A DNA stretch of 64,000 nucleotides from Neorhizobium sp. NCHU2750 (GTDB lineage: Bacteria; Pseudomonadota; Alphaproteobacteria; Rhizobiales; Rhizobiaceae), in assembly GCF_003597675.1 (NCBI RefSeq), contig NZ_CP030828.1, forward strand, positions 186,001-250,000, read 5' to 3'. A model generated the notes under the pieces. The model saw nothing but the letters and a program-made list of their open reading frames with translations, did not search any database and was not told the origin of the DNA. Shown here one piece after another: positions 26,667-35,038 of this stretch (its first letter is position 1; each line of letters begins with the position of its first letter). The position numbers and the translations under genes are program-made.

Positions 26667-27455
26667 TCAGAGCGGCCGTTTCTTGGCCTGGTAGACGGCG
26701 AGCGAACCGATGGAATTGCCGCCATCGACCGTCAGCGTCGCGCCGGTCACATAGCCTGCGGCATCCGAGGCGAGATAGAGCACGGCGGTCGCGGCATCTT
26801 CCGGCGCGGAAACCCGGCCGAGCGGGATATTGGCGATGACGTTGTCGATATGCTCCTGCGACAGCTGGTTGACGTCACTGCCTGGCGCAAAGCCCGGCTC
26901 GACGATGTTGACGCGGATACCATATGCGGCGAGCTCCAGCGCCAAGCCCTTGTTCAACCGGTCGAGTGCCGTTTTCGAGGTGCTGTAGGGCGCAGCCGTC
27001 AGGCGCATCTTGCGCGAGGCCCCGGACGAGATGTTGACGATCGAGCCCTTGACGCCCTTGGCGATCATCTGCTTGGCGGCCGCCTGCGACAGCAGGAAGG
27101 GCGCGCGAAGGTTGATGTCGAAGATGCGGTCCCAATCTTCCGCGGTAATGTCCAGCAGGAAGCCGGAGGGATAGATGCCGGCATTGTTGACCAGCACGTC
27201 GGCGGCGCCCCATGTCTCCCCCACATGGTCGAAGAGGGCCTTGATGTCGGCATCCTTGGTCAGATCGGCCGCAAAGTGGAGAAGATCGCCGCCGATCTCC
27301 TTCTTGGCCCGTTCGAGACGGGCGTCATCCGTATCGGTCAGGAGCACGGTGGCGCCGGCATCGGCAAAGGCCTTGGCAATCCAACCGCCGAAAATACCGG
27401 CAGCGCCCGTGACGATAACTTTTTTGTCTTTAAAATCCTCGGTAAAATCAACCAT
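26667..27455 (-). CDS. SDR family NAD(P)-dependent oxidoreductase
   Basis: Cytosolic dehydrogenase of 262 residues, classical SDR. Cofactor motif VTGAAGIFGGWIA (about 13-25), acidic residue TDTD after strand 2 suggesting NAD preference, NNAGIYPSG, catalytic Ser in NISSGAS, and Tyr/Lys in YSTSK. Asn in DINLRAPF completes the tetrad. The ATG at 27455 has AGGAG 8 bases upstream; the 58-codon upstream extension is rejected because it runs into the permease gene. It begins 1 bp after the DppC-type stop. It may oxidise an alcohol or amino-alcohol released from the imported substrate. Confidence 0.9.
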   Translation of the reverse strand: MVDFTEDFKDKKVIVTGAAGIFGGWIAKAFADAGATVLLTDTDDARLERAKKEIGGDLLHFAADLTKDADIKALFDHVGETWGAADVLVNNAGIYPSGFLLDITAEDWDRIFDINLRAPFLLSQAAAKQMIAKGVKGSIVNISSGASRKMRLTAAPYSTSKTALDRLNKGLALELAAYGIRVNIVEPGFAPGSDVNQLSQEHIDNVIANIPLGRVSAPEDAATAVLYLASDAAGYVTGATLTVDGGNSIGSLAVYQAKKRPL

Positions 27456-27456
27456 T

Positions 27457-28314
27457 TCAACGACTCCTGGGGTCCAGGCGATCCCGTAGGAAGTCGCCCA
27501 GCACATTGACGGACAGAACAAGAAGAAAAAGCGCGGTGCCGGGGATGACGGATAGCCACCAGGCATTCGCCACATAATTGCGGCCGACGGAGAGCATCGC
27601 GCCCCAGCTCGCCGTCGGCGGCTGCACACCGAGGCCGAGGAAGGAGAGGCCGGCCTCGAACAAAACCATCAGTCCGAATTCGAGCGTCACCACCACGACC
27701 AGTGCACCGGCTATGTTGGGCAGGACGTGCGTGCGCAGCACGCGGACCCAGCCGGCGCCCATGGAGCGGGACAGTCGCAGATAGGACGTATTGGCGATCA
27801 CCAGCGTCTGGCCATAGGCGACGCGGGCGTAACGCGGCCAACGGGTCAAGGCCAGTACCAGCACGACATTCTGCAGACCTGGGCCAAGAGTGGCGACGGT
27901 GATGATGGCCAGCAGAATTGCCGGTACGGACAATACGATATCGACCAGGCGCATGATGATCGTCTCGACAACGCCACGATGCAGTGCGGCGATCATGCCG
28001 AGGATGCTGCCGATGATCCCGGACAACACGACGGAAGCGAAGGCGACAAGGAGCGAAACGCGGGCGCCGTAAATCAGCCGGCTCAACGTATCGCGGCCGA
28101 GTTCGTCGGAGCCGAAGAGGTAATGGGTGTTGCGGATGGCAAAACCCGGTGGTTTCAGGCGTCCGAGCAAATTCTGGGCATTCGGATCGTAGGGTGCGAT
28201 CCAGGGAGCGAAGATTGCCGCTAGCAGGATCGCTATCAGCACCAAAGCGGCAAGCAAAGTACCGAAGGGAAGGCTGCCGACGGCCTCGCGGGTTTTGGTG
28301 AGCACAGCGCTCAT
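27457..28314 (-). CDS. ABC transporter permease, DppC/OppC type
   Basis: Inner-membrane permease of 285 residues with about six spans. N-terminal OppC-like segment (FAPWIAPYDPNAQNLLGRL), then HYLFGSDELGRDTLSRLIYGARVSL, the family hallmark, and an EAA loop (YLRLSRSMGAGWVRVLRTHVLP). Ends GDFLRDRLDPRSR as usual for DppC. The ATG at 28314 overlaps the DppB-type stop by 4 bp. Confidence 0.93.
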   Translation of the reverse strand: MSAVLTKTREAVGSLPFGTLLAALVLIAILLAAIFAPWIAPYDPNAQNLLGRLKPPGFAIRNTHYLFGSDELGRDTLSRLIYGARVSLLVAFASVVLSGIIGSILGMIAALHRGVVETIIMRLVDIVLSVPAILLAIITVATLGPGLQNVVLVLALTRWPRYARVAYGQTLVIANTSYLRLSRSMGAGWVRVLRTHVLPNIAGALVVVVTLEFGLMVLFEAGLSFLGLGVQPPTASWGAMLSVGRNYVANAWWLSVIPGTALFLLVLSVNVLGDFLRDRLDPRSR

Positions 28315-29249
28315 GAGAGACGCTCCGGCAGACGAATACGGGGGTCGACAAGGCTGTAGAGCATATCCGCCATGAGGTTGAGCAGGATGGCTGCGGCTGC
28401 ACCGATGAGCACCACGCCCTGAACGACTGCAAAATCGCGGGCGCTGATCGCCTGGATCGTAAGCTGGCCGAGCCCCGGCCAAGCGAAGACTGTTTCGATT
28501 ATGATGGCGCCGGTCAGGAGGTTGGCGATCTCCAGCGCGGAAATCGTGACGATCGGCACTGCCGCATTGCGCAACAGGTGGTGGACGATGAGCCGGAAGG
28601 TGGACAAGCCCTTGGCATGCCCCGTGCGGACGTAATCCTTGCCGAGTTCATCGAGAACGGAGGTACGCGTCACTCGCGCAAACGTCGCCATAGAGAGGAA
28701 ACCGAGTGCGAAGGAAGGCATGATCAGGCTCGCGAAGCCGGCAGCGCCTGATGGTGGCAACCATCGCAGCCAGACACCGAAGAACATGATCAACAGCACG
28801 GAGGTCCAGAATGTCGGCATGGATTGCCCGATCAGCACCAGAGCCACCAGCCAGCGGGAGCCCCAGCGGTTGCGCCGGACCGCGACCAGTATGCCGACCG
28901 GCACACCAAGACCGATCGCAACCACCAGAGCGCCGGCGGCCAGTTGTAGCGTATAGGGTATGCGGCTTGCGATGATATCGACAACCGGCAGGTTCTGAAC
29001 ATAGGAATGGCCGAGATCGAAGTGGGCCAGACCACCGAGGAACGACAGGTACTGCATGAACAGCGGCCGATCGAAGCCAAGCGCTGTGCGCATCACGTCG
29101 ATGTCGGCCTGGGTGGCGCCTTGTGGCACCAGCAACAGAACCGGATCGCCGGTCAGCCGCTGCAGAAAAAACACGAGTGTCACGACGCCGAACAGCGCGA
29201 TCATGGCCTGCAGCAATCGTTTGACGAAGAACGCACCCAAAGCAACCAC
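28311..29249 (-). CDS. ABC transporter permease, DppB/OppB type
   Basis: Inner-membrane permease of 312 residues with about six spans. Family marks: FFVKRLLQAMIALFGVVTLVF at the start, LTGDPVLLLVP, the EAA loop DYVRTGHAKGLSTFRLIVHH and the ending ADMLYSLVDPRIRL. The start is uncertain: GTG at 29249 sits very close to AAAGG, while TTG at 29240 has AAAGGTGG at better spacing. It lies 66 bp after the binding-protein gene. Confidence 0.92.
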   Translation of the reverse strand: MVALGAFFVKRLLQAMIALFGVVTLVFFLQRLTGDPVLLLVPQGATQADIDVMRTALGFDRPLFMQYLSFLGGLAHFDLGHSYVQNLPVVDIIASRIPYTLQLAAGALVVAIGLGVPVGILVAVRRNRWGSRWLVALVLIGQSMPTFWTSVLLIMFFGVWLRWLPPSGAAGFASLIMPSFALGFLSMATFARVTRTSVLDELGKDYVRTGHAKGLSTFRLIVHHLLRNAAVPIVTISALEIANLLTGAIIIETVFAWPGLGQLTIQAISARDFAVVQGVVLIGAAAAILLNLMADMLYSLVDPRIRLPERLS

Positions 29250-29315
29250 CTTTCCCGAGGACCGGCGCGCCAGGCGGCGTGCCGGAGCGATTTCGAATTT
29301 GGCGGAAGCCGGTCG

Positions 29316-30815
29316 TCAGTTCTTCCAGCTTGCCCGATTGAGGAAGAAGCTTTCATTGGCGGTCGGCGTCCATTCCAGCTTGTCGGAAGCGCCGTAAATG
29401 ACCGCGGCCTGATAGAGCGGCAGAAGGGGCACGTCCTTGGCCACCGTTGTCGCGACCTCCTTGTAGGCAGCGAGCCGCTTTGCGGCGTCGAGCGTGTTGC
29501 GGGCCGTGTCCAGTGCCGCATCGATCTTCGGATCGGAGAGGGCCGACCAGGAACTGCTGGAATGCAGGAGCGGGAAAGAGATGCCGTCTGCATCCTGGCA
29601 AGCGCAGGACCAGCGGCCGAAGGAGACCGCAGGCTGCTTGGCCTTCTCGGCCTGCACGCGCTGCAGATAGCTGGCGAAATCGACGTTTTCGACATTCACC
29701 TTGAAGCCCACGTCGCTCAGTTGCTGCACCAGTGCCTGGACGATGCGCTGGTCGAAGGTTGGCGAGGTAAGGAAGGCGATCGGCTGGGCAGCCTTGGCGC
29801 TGGCCTTGGTCACCAGTTCCTTGGCCTTGGCGGGATCGAAGGGCAGGCCCTCTATGCCCGGTACAAAACCGGTATAGTCCGGCGAGGCGAGCTGCGAGAC
29901 CGGCTTGTCGTAACCACCGAGCAGGCCGTCGATGATCGACTGGCGGTCGATGGCATAAGCGACCGCGCGGCGCAAGTCGGGATCGTCGAAGGGGGGGATG
30001 GTCGGGTTGAGCTTCAGATAGGCGATGCGTTCGGTGACCGCGGTCAGGACCTTGACTCCGCCAGCCCCCTTCAGCTGCGAGGCGAGGTCTGGATCAAGCG
30101 TGACGGCCAGATCAGCGGTGCCTGCCTTCAGGTCGGCGACGCGGGTGGAGGCATCCGGTACGGCGCGAAAATCAGCATGGGCGAAGACGCCCTTTTTACC
30201 CCAGTACCCGTCGTATCGGGCCAGCACGACATCGACGCCGCGTTGCCACTTTTCGAACTTGTAGGGACCGGAGCCGACCGGTGACAGGTTGAAGGCATCG
30301 TTGCCGATCTGGTCGACCACGTGTTTCGGCACGACGGACAACTTTGCGAGCTGGGCGAGCAGAACCGGGTAGGGGCCGTTGGTGGTGATCGTCACCTCAT
30401 TGGCACCCGAAACAGCCGCGGAGACGATCTTGTTGTACTGGCTGAGCTGCGGGCTTGCGAACTTCTTGTCGATGATGCGGTTGATGCTGAAGGCGACGTC
30501 CTCCGCCGTCAGCTTGGAACCGTCATGGAAGGTGACATCGTCACGTAGGGAAAAGACCACTTCCGTGTCGGACTTGTATTTCCACGCGGTGGCGATCGCC
30601 GGGATGATCTCGCCCTTGTCGTCGCGGGTCACAAGCTGGTCGAAGATGTTGCGATAAACAAAATAGCTATCGGGGTTCCACTGCTTGTGCGGATCAAGCG
30701 AGGAGGGCTCGCTGACGAGATCGATAACGATAGTATCTTTGGCGGCAGCGAATGCGTGTAGCGGAAAGGCAGCGCCGACCAGCGCCGCAAAGGTCAAGGC
30801 TCTGAGTATCTTCAT
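29316..30815 (-). CDS. ABC transporter substrate-binding protein, peptide family 5
   Basis: Periplasmic binding protein of 499 residues, SBP_bac_5. Signal peptide MKILRALTFAALVGAAFPLHAFA. Mature part: IDLVSEPSSLDP, YFVYRNIFDQLVTRD, FHDGSKLTAEDVAFSINRI, and a RRAVAYAIDRQSIIDG helix. Strongly similar to the binding protein at 20682-22184 over the full length, so a duplication within the operon is evident. The ATG lies directly against the TAG of the GntR gene (no gap), indicating one transcript with the regulator. Confidence 0.92.
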   Translation of the reverse strand: MKILRALTFAALVGAAFPLHAFAAAKDTIVIDLVSEPSSLDPHKQWNPDSYFVYRNIFDQLVTRDDKGEIIPAIATAWKYKSDTEVVFSLRDDVTFHDGSKLTAEDVAFSINRIIDKKFASPQLSQYNKIVSAAVSGANEVTITTNGPYPVLLAQLAKLSVVPKHVVDQIGNDAFNLSPVGSGPYKFEKWQRGVDVVLARYDGYWGKKGVFAHADFRAVPDASTRVADLKAGTADLAVTLDPDLASQLKGAGGVKVLTAVTERIAYLKLNPTIPPFDDPDLRRAVAYAIDRQSIIDGLLGGYDKPVSQLASPDYTGFVPGIEGLPFDPAKAKELVTKASAKAAQPIAFLTSPTFDQRIVQALVQQLSDVGFKVNVENVDFASYLQRVQAEKAKQPAVSFGRWSCACQDADGISFPLLHSSSSWSALSDPKIDAALDTARNTLDAAKRLAAYKEVATTVAKDVPLLPLYQAAVIYGASDKLEWTPTANESFFLNRASWKN

Positions 30816-31601
30816 CTAGAATGTCCTTTTTGGCGATGGTTGCTGAAATTCGGGCTTAGCCTTGGCGGCGTCGGACCTGTCACTAGATTTTTTTCGGGCT
30901 CGTGCCACTGCAGACACTTCGAAATTGGATTGCAGAAGCTGATCCTGTGTAAATGCGAAAAAGGCGTCGGCGGTCTTTTTCAGGAATGCCGCAGCCCTGG
31001 CGTTCTGCCCGGTCTTTTTTGCTTCGATGAATTTGGTCCAGTCGGTTGGCGGCAATCGGGTTGCACACCCGGCCTCCAGAAAATTCAGATAATATTCCGA
31101 GCGATCCCACAGATTGGCGAGCCAGCCCGACAAAAGCGGTGCCTTCAGCTGGCCGGCGACCAAATCGCGAACCTCTCGGTCGTAACCGCGCAGCAGGGCA
31201 ATATTGTCGGCCGACAGCCGAGGCTGGGCAGCCAGTGCCGTCTGCATCGTGCAAATCGCTTCGATGCGCCCGATATCGGCCTCAGACAGATCGACATCGG
31301 CGAGCAGGGGCTCAAGCTGCCGGCGACCGAGCGCGATCTCACGCAGGCCGACCGCAGTGATCGGCGCCACTTTCCAGCCGCTGCGAGCTTGCGACGAGAC
31401 GAAGCCCCGGTGGGACAGGCGGACAAGCACTGCGCGGATGATCCCGCGCCCCAGTTTGTAATGGCGACACAGAACCTGTTCCGACAAGCGCTCTCCGGGA
31501 AGAAGCGCGCCCGCAAGGATATCGTGACGGATTTTCGTTTCCGCCACCGTGACGATGTCGGTCGATATTTTCGGGAGAAATGGGCTTTCAGTATCAAGCA
31601 T
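30816..31601 (-). CDS. GntR family transcriptional regulator with atypical C-terminal domain
   Basis: 261 residues. A GntR winged helix is clear (RHDILAGALLPGERLSEQVL, then YKLGRGIIRAVLVRLSHRGFV, about 25-75). The following helical domain aligns in length with FCD but lacks the FCD metal-binding histidines; the first FCD motif reads YDREVRDLVAG instead of x-FH-x. The last 30 residues are basic and low-complexity (ARARKKSSDRSDAAKAK). It heads the ten-gene operon, its stop touching the start of the binding protein. The start codon at 31601 lies 5 bp from an inverted repeat and has no ribosome site, so the message may be leaderless or the true start may lie downstream. Autoregulation through 31607-31647 is likely. 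Confidence 0.78.
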   Translation of the reverse strand: MLDTESPFLPKISTDIVTVAETKIRHDILAGALLPGERLSEQVLCRHYKLGRGIIRAVLVRLSHRGFVSSQARSGWKVAPITAVGLREIALGRRQLEPLLADVDLSEADIGRIEAICTMQTALAAQPRLSADNIALLRGYDREVRDLVAGQLKAPLLSGWLANLWDRSEYYLNFLEAGCATRLPPTDWTKFIEAKKTGQNARAAAFLKKTADAFFAFTQDQLLQSNFEVSAVARARKKSSDRSDAAKAKPEFQQPSPKRTF

Positions 31602-31606
31602 TTTTC

Positions 31607-31647
31607 AAATCTAACATCTCAGATTTACGACGTGAAGTGTTAGATTT
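31607..31647. promoter_or_regulatory. Inverted repeat at GntR-led operon promoter
   Basis: AAATCTAACA (31607-31616) and TGTTAGATTT (31638-31647) are perfect inverted 10-mers 21 bp apart, two helical turns, directly upstream of the GntR start codon. This spacing suits co-operative binding of two dimers or an operator pair flanking the promoter. Confidence 0.6.
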
Positions 31648-32242
31648 TTTATATTGCGCTATCCTTGTAGAGTTTTATTTCGTCGGACGTCTGCTCGTGG
31701 GCGGGAGGGTAACGCAATGCCGGCCTGGCTTGCCGGCGACTTCAACGCCAGCCATCGCCGTGGTCTGATCGCGGCTCAAGTCATTAAATTTTCTACGATT
31801 CTCAAGAAACTGTCCGTGTCTCCGAAGCAAAGCCATCTCGCAAGGGCTCTGCGAGATCGCTCTCCATGATCGAATGGTACTCAAGTCTAGCTTTACGGCG
31901 GCGCCGTCAGGTCGGCCTCAACAAGGGCGAGGCAACGCATAAGCATAAGCAGAAGTGGGCTGTCTTTTTCCACGAGCGAGGCAAAATCCGTGATCGGTCG
32001 TTCGAAAGCCAAGCTTTCCGCGCCTCGGGGCTCATCTCGCCGCTCAATTGAGAGTATATCAACCTTAGCCGCATCTATACCTGGGATGCCGAACATCAGA
32101 TGCCCGACGGATCTCGATCAATCCGTCTGCCAGCCGGACTACGGCGCGTCGCATAAACTCTCATTCCGCTCGACGTTAGCGTACGATTTCGCACCGCTCT
32201 TGTTCTGGCCCTGTTCCCTTCAAGAACTCAAACATCAAAACA
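31648..32242. other. Gene-poor stretch with a possible decayed coding fragment
   Basis: No intact gene is supported. On the minus strand 31893-32160 reads as protein-like sequence across one frame change (EFMRRAVVRLADGLIEIRR, then FGIPGIDAAKVDILSIERR and ITDFASLVEKDSPLLLMLM), which may be a remnant of a lost gene. No family was recognised. Confidence 0.35.
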
Positions 32243-32362
32243 TCATATCTTTGACAAGAATTGTGGCCCCTTCAAAAGGTGTTCAACACCCTTCTGTACA
32301 TGGCTGGTGATAATCTGCCTTGCACCATCCGCGTCTCTTGCGAGCGCCCGTTCAAAGAGCAG

Positions 32363-32389
32363 TGAACCGCCCCGGCTTTTCCGGAGACC
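32363..32389 (+). repeat. IS terminal inverted repeat (left, OrfB side)
   Basis: Begins TGAACCGCCCCGGC and ends CCGGAGACC. It matches the reverse complement of 33657-33683 at 26 of 27 positions. Confidence 0.9.
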
Positions 32390-32401
32390 GTTTGGCTTAA
32401 G

Positions 32402-33307
32402 TTATGCGGCCATGGCTGGTGCGTCCAGCATGGCGTAGTATCGCTCTTCGGCCTCGGCTGGCGGTATGTTGCCGATGGGCTCCAGAAGGCGGCGGTTGTT
32501 GAACCAATCGACCCATTCGAGCGTGGCGAACTCCACGGCTTCGAAGTTGCGCCATGGTCCTCGCCGATGGATGACCTCGGCCTTGTAAAGACCGTTGATC
32601 GTTTCGGCGAGAGCATTGTCGTAACTATCACCAACGCTTCCGACCGACGGCTCGATGCCTGCCTCCGCCAGCCGTTCGGAATAACGAATGGACACATATT
32701 GCGAGCCGCGGTCGGAATGATGAACCAGCCCGCCACGTTTGACGGGCCGCCGATCATGAAGCGCCTGGTCGAGGGCATCGAGCACAAAGCCCGCATGGGC
32801 CGTTCGGCTTGCCCGCCAACCGACGATACGGCGGGCGAAGGCATCAATGACGAACGCCACGTAAACGAAGCCCTGCCAGGTCGCGACATAGGTGAAATCG
32901 GATAACCACAGCATGTTCGGCGCGGGAGCGAAGAACTGTCGGTTCACCCGGTCTAGCGGACACGGGGCAGACTTGTCCGACATGGTTGTTTTGACTGGCT
33001 TGCCGCGAATGACGCCTTGAAGCCCCATCATTCTCATAAGCCGAGCGACGGTGCAGCGGGCAATATCGTAACCCTCTCGCTGCAACTGCCGCCAGACTTT
33101 GCGCACGCCATAGACCTGGAAGTTCTCGTTGAACACCCGGCGTATCTCGACTTTCATGGCAATATCATTCCGTTCGCGGGCTGACAGGCGGTCCACGTCC
33201 GTGCGTTTGGCAACGACCTCATAGTAGGTGGACGGGGCAATCGGCAGCAGCCTGCAAATCGGCTCGACCCCGAGCACCGAGCGGTGTGCATCGATGAAGG
33301 AAATCAT
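32402..33307 (-). CDS. IS3-family transposase OrfB (DDE integrase core)
   Basis: 301 residues. HTH_21-type N-terminal segment ([20 protein letters not shown]) followed by the retroviral-integrase-like core. The catalytic triad is visible: Asp in [11 protein letters not shown], Asp in [11 protein letters not shown] and Glu in [16 protein letters not shown]. The ATG at 33307 overlaps the OrfA stop by 4 bp; in IS3 elements the active OrfAB is usually made by a -1 frameshift in this overlap. No disruption is seen. Confidence 0.93.
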   Translation of the reverse strand: MISFIDAHRSVLGVEPICRLLPIAPSTYYEVVAKRTDVDRLSARERNDIAMKVEIRRVFNENFQVYGVRKVWRQLQREGYDIARCTVARLMRMMGLQGVIRGKPVKTTMSDKSAPCPLDRVNRQFFAPAPNMLWLSDFTYVATWQGFVYVAFVIDAFARRIVGWRASRTAHAGFVLDALDQALHDRRPVKRGGLVHHSDRGSQYVSIRYSERLAEAGIEPSVGSVGDSYDNALAETINGLYKAEVIHRRGPWRNFEAVEFATLEWVDWFNNRRLLEPIGNIPPAEAEERYYAMLDAPAMAA

Positions 33308-33633
33308 CGCTTCAGTGGGCGGTCGAGCTCCGCCTGGGCAAAATACGCCGAGGCTTTGCGTAAAATCTCATTCGCCTGACGAAGCTCCCGGTTCTCCCGC
33401 TCCAAAGCCTTCATCTTCTCCGCCACGTCACTCGGCAAACCTGCACGCTTGCCGCTGTCGACCTCGGCCTTCTTCACCCATTCATTGAGCGTATGCGCCG
33501 AGCAGCCGATCTTGGCCGCTATGGAAGATACAGCCGCCCACCGGGAAGGATGTTCGGCTTCATGATCGGCCACCATTCGAACGGCCCGGGCGCGGACTTC
33601 AGGAGAAAATTTGTTCGTCGTCTTGCTTGTCAT
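33304..33633 (-). CDS. IS3-family transposase OrfA (HTH protein)
   Basis: 109 residues. Helix-turn-helix at about 10-55 ([20 protein letters not shown], then [20 protein letters not shown]) and a C-terminal leucine-zipper-like coiled coil ([20 protein letters not shown]). It directs binding to the IS ends and supplies the N-terminus of the OrfAB fusion transposase. Confidence 0.92.
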   Translation of the reverse strand: MTSKTTNKFSPEVRARAVRMVADHEAEHPSRWAAVSSIAAKIGCSAHTLNEWVKKAEVDSGKRAGLPSDVAEKMKALERENRELRQANEILRKASAYFAQAELDRPLKR

Positions 33634-33656
33634 AGACCCTACTTCTCACGAGTTGG

Positions 33657-33683
33657 GGTCTCCGGCAAAGCCGGGGCGGTTCA
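33657..33683 (-). repeat. IS terminal inverted repeat (right, OrfA side)
   Basis: Begins GGTCTCCGGC and ends GGGGCGGTTCA; 26 of 27 bases pair with the left end. The CAG target duplication follows at 33684-33686. Confidence 0.9.
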
Positions 33684-34139
33684 CAGCTTGTGATCGTCGA
33701 CGACCGCCTTGCCTCGAAAACTGCCCGCGAGCATATGGTATCGAAGAAAGCGATCGAATACCGATGACAGGTTTTGCAGTAGCGTTATCGACTTGCTTGC
33801 CGCGACGATCGCCCGGTGAAACTCTCAGTCATATCTCACCCAGTCGATGGTGCGGGCAATATCCCCGGCGAGAAGCCTGCGCTCCACCGCAGCCGAGATA
33901 TAGACGAGCTAAATAGCAATGCGTCATAAGAGCTTAATCTAGCGGGTCAACAATTGATCAAAATACCGGCGACATCGCAAAAGTAAGTCCGACGTCACAA
34001 TGCTTGGCCCTCCGTCAATGGGAGAGGTATCCGAATAAAGAAAGGCTAGCATAGACACTATGTGGCGAAACCCAAAAATGGCGCGATTATGGCAAGGGTC
34101 TTGTGGCAACGCCCTTTTGAGGATCGCAGGGCAATGCTC

Positions 34140-34527
34140 TCAAATCAGCCGTGTCGCGCGTCCGCTGCGCCGGGTTACGCTGTTGTCGTATTCAGATGCC
34201 TGCTTGCACGGAACGGTGGCCTGACTGCTCCATCGCCTCGGGAAGCAGGATTCCGCGATTGGCAGCTTCCGTCAGGTAACTGGACCGCAACCCGAGTGCG
34301 GAATACTCTTTGGGCTCCACCCCCGCAGTCGCCGCCCGCCGCTTGACGATATCGTTGACCGATTTCGGCTTAAGTGTGCGCTTTACACATTACCGCAGCG
34401 GTCAACCTTCCTGAACGCAAAGCCTGAGTTGATCCTGGCTGCCTCAATCCACGCATTCAGCGCCTCTACCGGTCGTCCGCTGATAAATGACCTCATCATG
34501 ATCGGCACCGGATATTTTCGTCCGCCC
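34140..34527 (-). pseudogene. Tyrosine recombinase (phage-type integrase) C-terminal remnant, frameshifted
   Basis: On the minus strand, three successive frames together give the catalytic half of an XerC/phage-type integrase: GRPVEALNAWIEAARINSGF and FRKVDRCGNV, frameshift near 34381-34386, then KRTLKPKSVNDIVKRRAATA, EYSALGLRSSYLTEAANRG and MEQSGHRSVQAG, frameshift near 34192-34200, then SEYDNSVTRRSGRD. Box II Arg (LRSS) and the later His (SGHRS) are recognisable; the usual first box II His is Gly, and the catalytic Tyr (EYDNS) is out of frame. No N-terminal arm-binding part is present. It is a dead recombinase and marks an old integration site. Confidence 0.72.
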
Positions 34528-34532
34528 GAGAT

Positions 34533-34580
34533 GAATGGCTAGAGTATCCGTCTTGATCGAGACGGATACTCTAGCCATTC
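34533..34580. repeat. Perfect 21-bp palindrome with 6-base loop
   Basis: The arms at 34533-34553 and 34560-34580 are exact inverted copies (outer end GAATGGCTAGAG, inner end ATCCGTCT) around TGATCG. There is no T-tract. It abuts the upstream side of the integrase remnant, so it may be a recombination scar or attachment-type site; that is inference. Confidence 0.8.
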
Positions 34581-35038
34581 AAACAGGCGGTTTAAGGTGG
34601 CCTTGCTCATCCTAACCGTCCTGCTCACTCCATGCCTCCTCGACGTAACATCAAACGAGATGTCCGTCTTGGGTTCGATCGCGGCCGCCCTCACTTCGTG
34701 AGGGTAGCTCCCGCGTTCATCGTCGCCATAAAGTTTCTTGGTACAGGCGAAAAACCAGAACTTTGAATTAGCACACAAGGATGCAGCGGACCTATCTACC
34801 GAATCGCCGGGGGCAGATCCTCTCAAGACCTTCTTACCGTGGCTGGGCACCCATACACTGTGACCACGAACCAATCAGCCATCTCTTATCGACACACACG
34901 CATCTACCGGCTCGGGGGACACCAAGCTATCTTTCCAAGAGGTTTTCCTTCACCCTTCAATCCGGTCTGGAACTGCTCCCGATCGTCGATCGACAGAGAG
35001 CGCGAGTCAGGTGATCGTCTTCGGCAAGACTGCGTCTC
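34581..35038. other. No supported gene, probable recombination scar
   Basis: Several short frames exist on both strands without a ribosome site or family resemblance. Base composition is less GC-rich than in the flanking operons. The sugar kinase of the TRAP operon ends at 35039, and no clear terminator was seen after it. Confidence 0.4.

Larger units (their letters stand above)
32363..33683 (-). mobile_element. IS3-family insertion sequence, 1321 bp, complete
   Basis: Bounded by 27-bp terminal inverted repeats starting TGAACCGCCCCGGC, with one mismatch, and flanked by a 3-bp direct repeat CAG (32360-32362 and 33684-33686). It contains two overlapping frames, OrfA and OrfB, in the IS3-family layout. 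The OrfA sequence and 3-bp duplication resemble the IS51 subgroup. Both frames look intact, so the element may be active. It lies inside a decayed GntR gene. Confidence 0.9.
32243..33908 (-). pseudogene. FCD-type GntR regulator remnant, interrupted by IS3-family element
   Basis: Joining the DNA on both sides of the IS (33908 down to 33684, then 32362 down to 32243) gives a frame that reads as the C-terminal FCD ligand domain: LVYISAAVERRLLAGDIAR, then EFHRAIVAASKS, VVDDHKLLFERALARDADG and ARQIITSHVQKGVEHLL, ending in TGA at 32243-32245. The FCD motifs EFHRAI, DDHKLL and TSHV match the metal-site histidines. An in-frame TGA at 33825-33827 and the absence of any winged-helix part upstream (TAG at 33909-33911) show decay beyond the IS insertion. 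The gene would have regulated some former neighbour. Confidence 0.75.

Noticed and set aside
33945..33960. GTCAACAATTG near the decayed GntR gene as a fourth copy of the block A operator
   Set aside because: Only the core and one arm match, and the adjacent gene is dead; too weak to call.
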